Positions 1 through 4,987 of a stretch of 8,564 nucleotides of DNA are shown here, in pieces. The notes beneath the pieces are model-generated. The model was not told the DNA's origin and did not search any database. It saw only the letters and a program-made list of their open reading frames with translations. Source of the stretch: DATDYA01 sp035289165 (lineage in GTDB: Bacteria > Patescibacteriota > Patescibacteriia > Magasanikbacterales > GWA2-37-8); assembly GCA_035289165.1 (NCBI GenBank), contig DATDYA010000053.1, positions 1-8,564 on the forward strand, in the 5' to 3' direction. How positions within the stretch are numbered: position 1 is the stretch's first letter; each line of letters starts with the position of its first letter. The position numbers and the translations under genes are program-made.

Positions 1-99
1 ATTGTTTATTACCCCAAACGGCAGAGCAGTGCCAATCCCAGTATCTGCCCAAGCTAAACCAATGTTTTTAGTACCAAAATCTAAAGCGAGAATGTTCAT
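1..99 (-). CDS. ruvX: RuvX/YqgF-family Holliday junction resolvase-like protein, N-terminal 33 codons
   Basis: Partial gene running off the left edge; only the first 33 residues are visible. They contain LALDFGTKNIGLA at residues 4-16, the opening beta-strand motif of the YqgF/RuvX RNase H-fold family, with Asp7 as the expected first acidic catalytic residue, followed by a GTALPFGVI segment typical of the family. RuvX proteins are cytoplasmic and are linked to Holliday junction resolution and, in some bacteria, to 16S rRNA 5' end processing. The ATG overlaps the map stop codon as ATGA (positions 99-96), and a strong GGAGG lies 7 bases upstream, so the start is well supported and translation is probably coupled to map. 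The catalytic C-terminal half lies outside the window. Confidence 0.9.
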   Translation of the reverse strand, partial: MNILALDFGTKNIGLAWADTGIGTALPFGVINN

Positions 100-914
100 A
101 CCAATTCCTCCGGACGACGGGTAATAACTTTACAACCTTTGTTTGTTACCACTACCGTATGTTCGTAATGAGCGCAGAGTGAACGGTCTAAAGTCTCAAT
201 AGTCCAACCATCCGCGCCAGACGTTATACGGTGGTCGCCGAGGGTAATCATGGGTTCAAGGGCTAAAACCATGCCTGGCTGGATGAGCCAGGTTTCTAGA
301 CGCTGGTCATAGTAATTAGGGATACGAGGCTCCTCGTGCACGGCATAGCCCACACCGTGCCCTACCAGGTCACGAACAATACCATACTTCCCTCGGCTTT
401 TTACATAGTCTTCTACGGCCTTACCAATACTCGCAATGGTGTGTCCGGGTACAACGGCTTGAATCGCAATTTCCAAAGCTTCTTGTGTTACCCGCATTAA
501 TTTCGTAACTTTTTCATTAATGTCGCCAATTGCAACGGTGATCGCAGTATCGGTATAGACACCCCTCTTTTGTTTACCGCGAGTTTTCTTTCCGTGCGGC
601 CACTCCATGCCGATGTCGATGGTAAAAATGTCGCCATTTTTTAAAACAATTTCTGGTCTTGGAATGCCATGAACAATTTCATGATTTAATGAAGCACAAA
701 TCGTCCCCGGGAATGGAGTGTCAGTCGAACTAGCACAATAGCCTTTGAAGGCGGGGCGACCCCCAGCGTCAAGGATCATTTTTTCGGCGGCGGTATCAAC
801 GTCAAAAGTGGAGACGCCAGCTTTACACATTTTTCCGAGTTTGGAAAGCACTTCGCCAATGATCTTGCCGCTTTTTTCGAGAGTTTTAATGTCTTCTTTG
901 GCTTTAATTAACAT
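96..914 (-). CDS. map: Type I methionine aminopeptidase
   Basis: Cytoplasmic metalloprotease that removes the initiator methionine from nascent proteins. The 272-residue sequence carries the full pita-bread metal site: Asp100 (FTIDIGM), Asp122 (VYTDTA), His186 (VGHGVG), Glu220 (LALEPM) and Glu251 (YEHT), plus the substrate-binding His82 in HEIVHGIP. The two aspartates are 22 residues apart, against 11 in the E. coli enzyme; the extra stretch (about residues 104-118) is rich in Lys and Arg. The ATG at 914 is the first usable start, since in-frame TAA codons lie just upstream. An AAGG lies about 18 bases upstream, too far for a good Shine-Dalgarno. The gene follows adk after 23 bases and overlaps ruvX by 4 bases; adk-map adjacency is the classic spc-operon order. 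Function is near certain; the role of the insertion is unknown. Confidence 0.97.
   Translation of the reverse strand: MLIKAKEDIKTLEKSGKIIGEVLSKLGKMCKAGVSTFDVDTAAEKMILDAGGRPAFKGYCASSTDTPFPGTICASLNHEIVHGIPRPEIVLKNGDIFTIDIGMEWPHGKKTRGKQKRGVYTDTAITVAIGDINEKVTKLMRVTQEALEIAIQAVVPGHTIASIGKAVEDYVKSRGKYGIVRDLVGHGVGYAVHEEPRIPNYYDQRLETWLIQPGMVLALEPMITLGDHRITSGADGWTIETLDRSLCAHYEHTVVVTNKGCKVITRRPEELV
107..111 (-). promoter_or_regulatory. Strong Shine-Dalgarno for ruvX
   Basis: The minus strand reads GGAGG here, 7 bases before the ruvX ATG and inside the last codons of map. It fixes the ruvX start and stands out because nearly all other genes in the window lack such a site. Confidence 0.85.
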
Positions 915-937
915 GGAACAATGTTAAATTTACCTTC

Positions 938-1597
938 TTACTGTAGCACTTGTTCGATTTGTTTGTCCACCTCGGGGATGCTAACAGCTCCATCCACTCT
1001 TTTTAAGACACCAAGTTGGTCGTAATACTCTACGATCGGAGCCATCGCTTTGTTCCCTTGGCTTTCGATACGTTTTTTAACCGTTTCCGGATGATCGTCC
1101 ATGCGGATAACCAAATTCCCACCACACTTAATACACTTTTCTACCTGGCCAGTAAATTTAGTCCAAGTAACAATGTCGCCACAGCCATCACAGACTTTGC
1201 GACGAGTAAGACGTTTGTAAGACTCTTCATCAGACAAGGTAATTTCAATCGCCACAACATCATTAGCTAAATTTTTGTTAGTAAAATATTCTTCGTATTT
1301 TTCCGCCTGAGAAGTGTTACGAATCGCTCCATCTAACACAACACCTTTTTCTTCGTCCAAAAACTTATCCATTTCCGCAAAGGCGAGTTTGTAGATAAGC
1401 CAATCCGGGGCTAATTTGCCACCCCGCACTTCTTCTAATATTACTTCTTCTTCCGGCGAATTATTTCCACCGGCCATGAGGCGACGTAAAAGATCGCCGG
1501 TTGATATATGCCCATAACCAAACTTACTAGCCAAGCGTTTCGCCTGTGTACCTTTGCCTGAACCAGGTGGGCCGATAAGAATAATGATTTTTTTCAC
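938..1597 (-). CDS. adk: Adenylate kinase with zinc-binding lid
   Basis: Cytoplasmic enzyme catalysing ATP + AMP = 2 ADP. With the GTG start at 1597 it is 219 residues, a normal length. Visible motifs are the P-loop GPPGSGKGT at residues 9-17, the AMP-binding STGD at 32-35, a four-cysteine lid (Cys136, Cys139, Cys155, Cys158) that should hold zinc, and the RMDDHPETVKKR segment at 165-176. The usual DGFPRT is DGAIRN (residues 89-94); Asp89 and Arg93 are kept. I prefer the GTG at 1597 because the P-loop then starts at the usual distance from the N-terminus. A longer TTG start at 1639 would add 14 residues encoded by a strong hairpin. No Shine-Dalgarno is visible at either start. The gene is read from a near-consensus promoter at 1672-1700 and is followed by map. 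Only the exact start is uncertain. Confidence 0.95.
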   Translation of the reverse strand: MKKIIILIGPPGSGKGTQAKRLASKFGYGHISTGDLLRRLMAGGNNSPEEEVILEEVRGGKLAPDWLIYKLAFAEMDKFLDEEKGVVLDGAIRNTSQAEKYEEYFTNKNLANDVVAIEITLSDEESYKRLTRRKVCDGCGDIVTWTKFTGQVEKCIKCGGNLVIRMDDHPETVKKRIESQGNKAMAPIVEYYDQLGVLKRVDGAVSIPEVDKQIEQVLQ

Positions 1598-1617
1598 AGT
1601 ACCGAATGTATAGGAAT

Positions 1618-1654
1618 TAAAATGCCCCTGAAGGGGCAAGGCTTAAGTTAGCCT
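1618..1654 (-). promoter_or_regulatory. Tandem hairpins in the adk leader, possible attenuator
   Basis: Read on the minus strand, AGGCT/AGCCT (1654-1639, 6-base loop) is followed at once by TGCCCC-TTCA-GGGGCA (1638-1623), a perfect 6-bp stem with a tetraloop, and then TTTTAATT. The second hairpin plus T-run resembles a short intrinsic terminator between the adk promoter and its GTG. It could act as an attenuator, a 5' stabiliser, or nothing. The structure is seen directly; any regulatory role is inference. Confidence 0.4.
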
Positions 1655-1671
1655 AATTTCACACGAAGGGG

Positions 1672-1700
1672 ATTATACCATACTATTTTTACCTTGACAA
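1672..1700 (-). promoter_or_regulatory. Sigma-70-type promoter for adk-map-ruvX
   Basis: On the minus strand, TTGTCA (1700-1695) and a perfect TATAAT (1677-1672) are separated by 17 bases, with a TG one base before the -10 (extended -10). This is a near-consensus housekeeping promoter; the start of transcription should fall near 1665, giving a leader of roughly 70 bases before the adk GTG. It explains how adk-map-ruvX is expressed although an opposing gene separates it from secY. Its -35 box is the reverse complement of the -35 of the plus-strand promoter. Confidence 0.85.
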
Positions 1701-1720
1701 CTCTCTCTCTTTGCTATACT
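1694..1720 (+). promoter_or_regulatory. Extended -10 promoter for the GC-rich orphan gene
   Basis: TTGACA (1694-1699, perfect -35) and TATACT (1715-1720) with TG one base upstream of the -10 (1712-1713). The spacer is 15 bases, shorter than the preferred 17, and holds a (CT)5 repeat. Transcription should begin near 1727, about 43 bases before the ATG at 1770. The -35 element is physically the same seven bases used by the adk promoter in the other direction, so simultaneous occupancy by two polymerases is unlikely. Confidence 0.7.
1701..1710 (+). repeat. (CT)5 dinucleotide repeat in the promoter spacer
   Basis: Five CT units lie wholly between the -35 and -10 boxes of the plus-strand promoter. 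One extra unit would change the spacer from 15 to the optimal 17 bases. The repeat lies upstream of the minus-strand -35 and so does not affect the spacing of the adk promoter. Five units is short for frequent slippage. Confidence 0.8.
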
Positions 1721-1758
1721 GGCTGGTTCCTTAACAACGGAGCGCCTGTGTGGCGCGT

Positions 1759-1762
1759 GGAG
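1759..1762 (+). promoter_or_regulatory. Shine-Dalgarno of the orphan gene, within leader hairpins
   Basis: GGAG ends 7 bases before the ATG at 1770 and selects that start. It falls in the loop of a possible small stem CGTG/CACG (1756-1759 with 1764-1767), preceded by GCGCC/GGCGC (1742-1746 with 1752-1756). These stems might modulate access of the ribosome; they are short, so this is only a possibility. Confidence 0.65.
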
Positions 1763-1769
1763 CCACGTA

Positions 1770-2150
1770 ATGAGACGACTGGTGAGAGTGGTGGGGACGC
1801 TGGGCGTGCTCTGGTTCATGTTCGGGTGGTTCTGCCCCCGGTTGTTCCATCAGAACACGTTTCAGACCTTCGTCCCCCAGGTGGAGGGGCGTCTCGTGGT
1901 CATCAAATCCTACTGCGAGAGGGGTGTCTTCTACGCAGTAGCGACTGGCTTCGACCGCGTCGCGGAGATGTACAAAATCGACCCCCAGTGCTTGCCCAGC
2001 TGCACCGACAGCGCAGTTGAGGTCTACCTCTCCCGCGGCGATCAGTGCATGTGGCTCGAGCTCACCAGTGGCTCGACCTACTTTCCCTACCGGGACGGAA
2101 TCCGCAACAACTTGCGGGAGAAGCTCGCCAACACCCCCCTCCGGTTCTGA
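1770..2150 (+). CDS. Unrecognised GC-rich small membrane-anchored protein, opposite strand to its neighbours
   Basis: I do not recognise this 126-residue protein. It starts with basic MRRLVR followed by a hydrophobic stretch (about residues 7-26), best read as one membrane anchor or uncleaved signal, so residues after about 27 are probably outside the cytoplasm. There is no lipobox before Cys22. Other cysteines are Cys49, Cys74, Cys78 (CLPSC) and Cys93. The rest is a mixed alpha/beta-like domain with no known motif. By my count about 108 of 126 codons end in G or C, whereas 12 of the first 30 secY codons do; this strong third-position bias supports genuine coding and points to a foreign source. 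It has its own promoter, a GGAG at 7 bases, a 3' hairpin and a terminator, and it sits between secY and adk, which are usually adjacent. Coding is likely; function unknown. A metagenome assembly chimera is the main alternative for its odd composition. Confidence 0.75.
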   Translation: MRRLVRVVGTLGVLWFMFGWFCPRLFHQNTFQTFVPQVEGRLVVIKSYCERGVFYAVATGFDRVAEMYKIDPQCLPSCTDSAVEVYLSRGDQCMWLELTSGSTYFPYRDGIRNNLREKLANTPLRF

Positions 2151-2151
2151 A

Positions 2152-2181
2152 ACCCGATCCTACATGCGCTAGGGCGCGGGT
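2152..2181 (+). other. Small hairpin directly after the orphan stop codon
   Basis: ACCC (2152-2155) can pair with GGGT (2178-2181), enclosing an inner GCGC-TAGG-GCGC stem (2166-2177) with a bulge. It begins two bases after the TGA stop. It is the first of three consecutive structures in the 3' untranslated region. Confidence 0.4.
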
Positions 2182-2187
2182 CGGCGG

Positions 2188-2249
2188 CGCTTCTCGGTGT
2201 CGACTCTGAGATAATAATTTACTTGTTATTTCAGATTCACTGAGAAGCG
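2188..2249 (+). other. Long two-part hairpin in the 3' untranslated region
   Basis: The outer stem pairs CGCTTCTCGGTG (2188-2199) with CACTGAGAAGCG (2238-2249): 12 bp with one G-U pair. The inner stem pairs TCTGAGATAA (2205-2214) with TTATTTCAGA (2226-2235): 10 bp with one G-U pair. A 5/2-base internal loop joins them, and an 11-base loop (2215-2225) caps the structure. Both wobbles are G-U on the plus strand and would be A-C mismatches on the minus strand, so the plus-strand RNA looks like the functional form. No T-run follows, so it is not itself a terminator. It may protect the 3' end, be a processing site, or be a folded recombination site; I cannot tell which. Confidence 0.7.
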
Positions 2250-2266
2250 TAAAATAAGGAACATAT

Positions 2267-2295
2267 AAAACACCACCCTTTTGGGCGGTGTTTTT
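2267..2295. terminator. Bidirectional intrinsic terminator between the orphan gene and secY
   Basis: AAAACACCACCC (2267-2278), a TTTT loop, then GGGCGGTGTTTT (2283-2294): a 12-bp stem flanked by A-run and T-run, so it can terminate transcripts from both directions. The single imperfect position (2275/2286) is A-C on the plus strand but a G-U wobble on the minus strand, so it is strongest for the secY transcript. It lies 45 bases beyond the secY stop codon and about 115 bases beyond the orphan stop. Confidence 0.85.
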
Positions 2296-2339
2296 GTAAA
2301 TTTGTAAAATTTATTTTTTGGTCTTAATTTTCTTTACCG

Positions 2340-3614
2340 TTATATCCTATCGTACTCGTGCATGGTCACCTGGGCCTCGATTTGCTTCGCGGTTTCAATG
2401 GCTACAGCCACGACGATGAGCAAGCTAGTACCACCAATAGCTAAACTCTGGGTGCCAAGAGCACCTTGGAGAATGAGCGGTAGGATAGCGATGAGACCTA
2501 GGAACAAAGCACCGATCAGGTTAATACGGTTCATGGTACGTTGTAAATAATTTTCAGTTTCTTTACCTGGTCGAATTCCCGGAATAAAGCCGCCTTGCTT
2601 TTGCAAATTCTCGGCAATCTTTTGGGGATGGAAGATAACAGCGGTGTAAAAGTAGGTGAAACCAAAGACTAATAAAAAGTAAGCGACAGCATAGAATACT
2701 TGGTTCTGGAAAGTGGTAATAACCCAACCAGCAAAATTAGCCACCCAAGCGGTTCGGGCATTAATGAAGAATTGAGCGATCATTGGTGGGAACAACACCA
2801 GAGAGATAGCGAAGATGATTGGAATTACGCCAGCCATATTCACACGCATTGGTAAATGGGTGTTAGAACCACCATAGATCTTATTACCTCTCACCTGTTT
2901 AGCATAACTGACCGGGATATTACGCTGACCTTCGTTGATGAAGACCACGCCGACAACCGTCAATACAGCAATAGCGGCGAAAAGGATAACGGTGTAAAGA
3001 TCGGCTGAAGAATAATTTAAAAAGACGTTACGGATAGTACCAGGTAAGCTAGAAACGATACCAGCAAAGATAAGTAAGGAAATACCATTCCCTACTTTCT
3101 GTTCAGTAATGATCTCACCCATCCACATTAAAAACATCGTGCCAGCGGTAATCGTCAACATGACGGTAATAAACTGAAAGGAAGACAAATTACCAATGAT
3201 TGGCTGGGAAGATTGACCCAGAAGCTTGATCATGCTGAAAGCCTGTAAAAAAGCCAAAGGCACGGTCAACCAGCGAGTATACATATTAATTTTCTGTTGG
3301 CCAGATTCACCTTCTTTAGTCATTTCCTCAAGCTTTGGTACAATCATGGCCAGTAACTGGAAGATGATCGAAGCAGTAATGTAGGGACCAACGCCAAGCA
3401 TAACAACGGAAAAGTTTTCCATTGTTCCACCAGTAAAGGCGTTTAAGAGGCCGAGTAATTGGTTGCCTTGAAAAAAATTACGAAGATTTTCAACATTAAC
3501 ACCGGGGATCGGGATATGGGCGACTAAACGAAAGATAACAAGAAGCGCCAAGACAAATAAAATCTTGTTGCGTAATTCCTTAATCTGCCAAACTTGTTTA
3601 AATTTTTCCCACAT
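2340..3614 (-). CDS. secY: Preprotein translocase channel subunit SecY
   Basis: Integral membrane protein forming the protein-conducting channel of the Sec translocon, working with SecE, SecG, SecA and ribosomes. It has 424 residues with ten hydrophobic segments. Family landmarks are the TM1 region ending AHIPIPGVN (32-40), GNGISLLIFAGI (175-186), the cytoplasmic loop GQRNIPVSYAK (229-239), GGSNTHLPMRVNMAGVIPI (248-266), the ribosome- and SecA-contacting loop GGFIPGIRPG (341-350), and the C-terminal GGTSLLIVV (394-402). It follows rplO by 35 bases, a gap holding a weak hairpin and T-tract, and has no Shine-Dalgarno. It is the last gene of the long ribosomal-protein run and is followed by a strong terminator, so the usual secY-adk link is broken here. 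Confidence 0.98.
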   Translation of the reverse strand: MWEKFKQVWQIKELRNKILFVLALLVIFRLVAHIPIPGVNVENLRNFFQGNQLLGLLNAFTGGTMENFSVVMLGVGPYITASIIFQLLAMIVPKLEEMTKEGESGQQKINMYTRWLTVPLAFLQAFSMIKLLGQSSQPIIGNLSSFQFITVMLTITAGTMFLMWMGEIITEQKVGNGISLLIFAGIVSSLPGTIRNVFLNYSSADLYTVILFAAIAVLTVVGVVFINEGQRNIPVSYAKQVRGNKIYGGSNTHLPMRVNMAGVIPIIFAISLVLFPPMIAQFFINARTAWVANFAGWVITTFQNQVFYAVAYFLLVFGFTYFYTAVIFHPQKIAENLQKQGGFIPGIRPGKETENYLQRTMNRINLIGALFLGLIAILPLILQGALGTQSLAIGGTSLLIVVAVAIETAKQIEAQVTMHEYDRI

Positions 3615-3627
3615 AGTAATTAGATAA

Positions 3628-3651
3628 GGAAAAAGGGGAAAAAGATCCCCT
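3628..3651 (-). terminator. Weak terminator-like hairpin between rplO and secY
   Basis: On the minus strand AGGGGA-TCTTTT-TCCCCT (3651-3634) forms a 6-bp stem starting inside the rplO TAG stop codon, followed by a run of T (TTTTTCC in total). It is probably a leaky terminator or attenuator that lowers secY output relative to the ribosomal proteins. The stem is short, so read-through is expected. Confidence 0.45.
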
Positions 3652-4090
3652 ATTTAACTTCACCGCCTAAACCTTTGATAATTTCAGCGACAGTTTTAGT
3701 TGTTTTGATTCCTTCCAATACCAGTTTCTTTTTTAACTCACCAGTATTCACCACCTTGGCGGCGGCAACAGTTTTACTAATGACTTTTTTCTCGTGTAGG
3801 GAGGCGACGGTTACGACATCTCCGTCGTTAAAGTTCTTTTCCAAATCGTCTAAAGTTAAAGTCATTGGCTTAGTCGCGAGACTCTTGAAGCCACGAAGTT
3901 TCGGAGTAGATTGCAACAGCATCTTGAAACCTTTTAACTTCAGACCAGCGTTACCACCAGAGCGAGCAGTTTGTCCCTTACCACCATGACCGGAATAGTT
4001 ACCGTGTCCCGAGGCATTGCCACGACCAACACGCTTACGTGAATGGCGGGAGCCGGGAGCAGATTTCAAGGTATGGGCTCGTAAAGTCAT
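3650..4090 (-). CDS. rplO: 50S ribosomal protein L15 (uL15)
   Basis: Large-subunit protein that binds 23S rRNA and links several domains late in assembly. Its 146 residues show the basic, glycine-rich N-terminal tail characteristic of L15 (SRHSRKRVGRGNASGHG near 14-30, then SGHGGKGQTARSGG at 33-46) followed by the compact C-terminal domain ending EIIKGLGGEVK. It starts 5 bases after the rpsE stop codon, with no room for rpmD (L30), which lies between them in most bacteria. No Shine-Dalgarno is visible upstream. The stop codon is TAG. Confidence 0.98.
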   Translation of the reverse strand: MTLRAHTLKSAPGSRHSRKRVGRGNASGHGNYSGHGGKGQTARSGGNAGLKLKGFKMLLQSTPKLRGFKSLATKPMTLTLDDLEKNFNDGDVVTVASLHEKKVISKTVAAAKVVNTGELKKKLVLEGIKTTKTVAEIIKGLGGEVK

Positions 4091-4095
4091 AATAA

Positions 4096-4575
4096 TTATT
4101 TCTTAAATAACTGCAAAGCTTCAAAAGTAGCTTTGGCAATCGTAATCTTATTTTTTGTTTTACCTAAAATTTTGGAGGAAACGTTTGGTACACCAGCTAA
4201 TTCCAATACGGCACGGACCGCACCACCAGCGATAATACCAGAGCCTGGTGGGGCTGGTTTTAACATTACCTTAGCCGCTTTAAATTTCTTGATCACGGCG
4301 TGAGGAATGGTTTCTTTTAAAATTGGTACACGAATCATGTTTTTCTTAGCCTTGTTCACGGCTTTTTCTACACCAAGCTGAACGTCCTTACCTTTGGCGA
4401 TGCCGATCCCCACCCGGCCCTTGTGGTCACCCAAGACCACACAGGCGCGGAAGCTCAAGTGTTTACCACCTTCGGTGACACGAGTGACACGCGCCAAATC
4501 CAGAATGTTTTGATCAAACTCGGGTTTTTCCATTGGTCGGCCGTCGCGGCGTCCTTTGCTAAAAGGTTTACTCAT
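4096..4575 (-). CDS. rpsE: 30S ribosomal protein S5 (uS5)
   Basis: Small-subunit protein at the mRNA entry side, involved in decoding accuracy. Its 159 residues have the N-terminal dsRBD-like S5 fold, with RVTRVTEGGKHLSF (29-42) matching the loop associated with spectinomycin resistance, GDHKGRVGIGIAKGKDV (49-65), and the C-terminal domain with PAPPGSGIIAGGAVRAVLE (107-125), a strong family signature. The N-terminal tail (about 20 residues) is basic and polar. It starts 15 bases after rplR and ends 5 bases before rplO. No Shine-Dalgarno is visible. Confidence 0.98.
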   Translation of the reverse strand: MSKPFSKGRRDGRPMEKPEFDQNILDLARVTRVTEGGKHLSFRACVVLGDHKGRVGIGIAKGKDVQLGVEKAVNKAKKNMIRVPILKETIPHAVIKKFKAAKVMLKPAPPGSGIIAGGAVRAVLELAGVPNVSSKILGKTKNKITIAKATFEALQLFKK

Positions 4576-4590
4576 AGTTCAAGATTATTA

Positions 4591-4965
4591 TTAGAATTTT
4601 AATCCGCCGTCACGGGCACCGTCAGCTAAAGCCGCCACGCGTCCATGGTAGCTGTAACCACCGCGGTCAAAAACAACTGACTCAACACCTTTGGCCTTAG
4701 CTTTTTCGGCGATTAACTGACCGAGTAAAAAACTTTCTGCCACTTTGCCGCTTCGTCCTTCGATTTTCTTGTCCTTAATTTCTTTAGTGGTTGCTTGGCA
4801 CAAGGTTTGTCCTTTGGCATCGTCAACCAACTGCACAACCATAGAACGAAGGCCGCGAAATACGGAAAGGCGTGGCGTTTCTTTGGTACCAGTAACTCGG
4901 GCACGCACACGATTGTGGCGAACCTGACGTAAGCTATTTTTAGTTTTGTTGAAAAGTCTTCGCAT
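4591..4965 (-). CDS. rplR: 50S ribosomal protein L18 (uL18)
   Basis: 5S rRNA-binding protein of the central protuberance, acting with L5. It has 124 residues, a normal bacterial length. The basic N-terminus (to about residue 27) is followed by PRLSVFRGLRSMVVQLVDD (31-49) and the hallmark FDRGGYSYHGRV (99-110), ending DGGLKF. It is one of the few genes here with a recognisable Shine-Dalgarno (AAGGA, 5 bases before the ATG). It lies 22 bases after rplF and 15 before rpsE. Confidence 0.98.
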   Translation of the reverse strand: MRRLFNKTKNSLRQVRHNRVRARVTGTKETPRLSVFRGLRSMVVQLVDDAKGQTLCQATTKEIKDKKIEGRSGKVAESFLLGQLIAEKAKAKGVESVVFDRGGYSYHGRVAALADGARDGGLKF

Positions 4966-4970
4966 ATATA

Positions 4971-4975
4971 TCCTT
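4971..4975 (-). promoter_or_regulatory. Shine-Dalgarno for rplR
   Basis: AAGGA on the minus strand, 5 bases before the rplR ATG. It is the only clear ribosome-binding site I find among the complete ribosomal-protein genes and secY in this window. Confidence 0.6.
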
Positions 4976-4987
4976 ATTAGTACCTAA

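Larger units (their letters stand above)
1726..2262 (+). repeat. 8-bp inverted repeat bracketing the orphan transcription unit
   Basis: GTTCCTTA at 1726-1733 and its exact reverse complement TAAGGAAC at 2255-2262 flank the orphan gene. The left arm begins at the predicted transcription start and the right arm lies 4 bases before the terminator stem. It could close the transcript as a long-range RNA stem or be the remnant of element ends. Eight bases can match by chance, so confidence in function is low. Confidence 0.35.

Noticed and set aside
1694..2020. A 108-codon open frame on the plus strand overlapping the orphan gene in another frame
   Set aside because: It would begin inside the promoter -35 box, lacks a ribosome-binding site, and the G/C third-position pattern fits the frame at 1770-2150 instead.
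2188..2249. Integron attC recombination site
   Set aside because: The hairpin size is in range, but I find no GTTRRRY/RYYYAAC core sites at its ends, no integrase and no second cassette.
1727..2296. GC-rich segment as a known structured RNA (tmRNA, RNase P RNA, 6S RNA)
   Set aside because: No conserved core of these RNAs is visible, and the codon-position composition shows a protein-coding frame through most of it.
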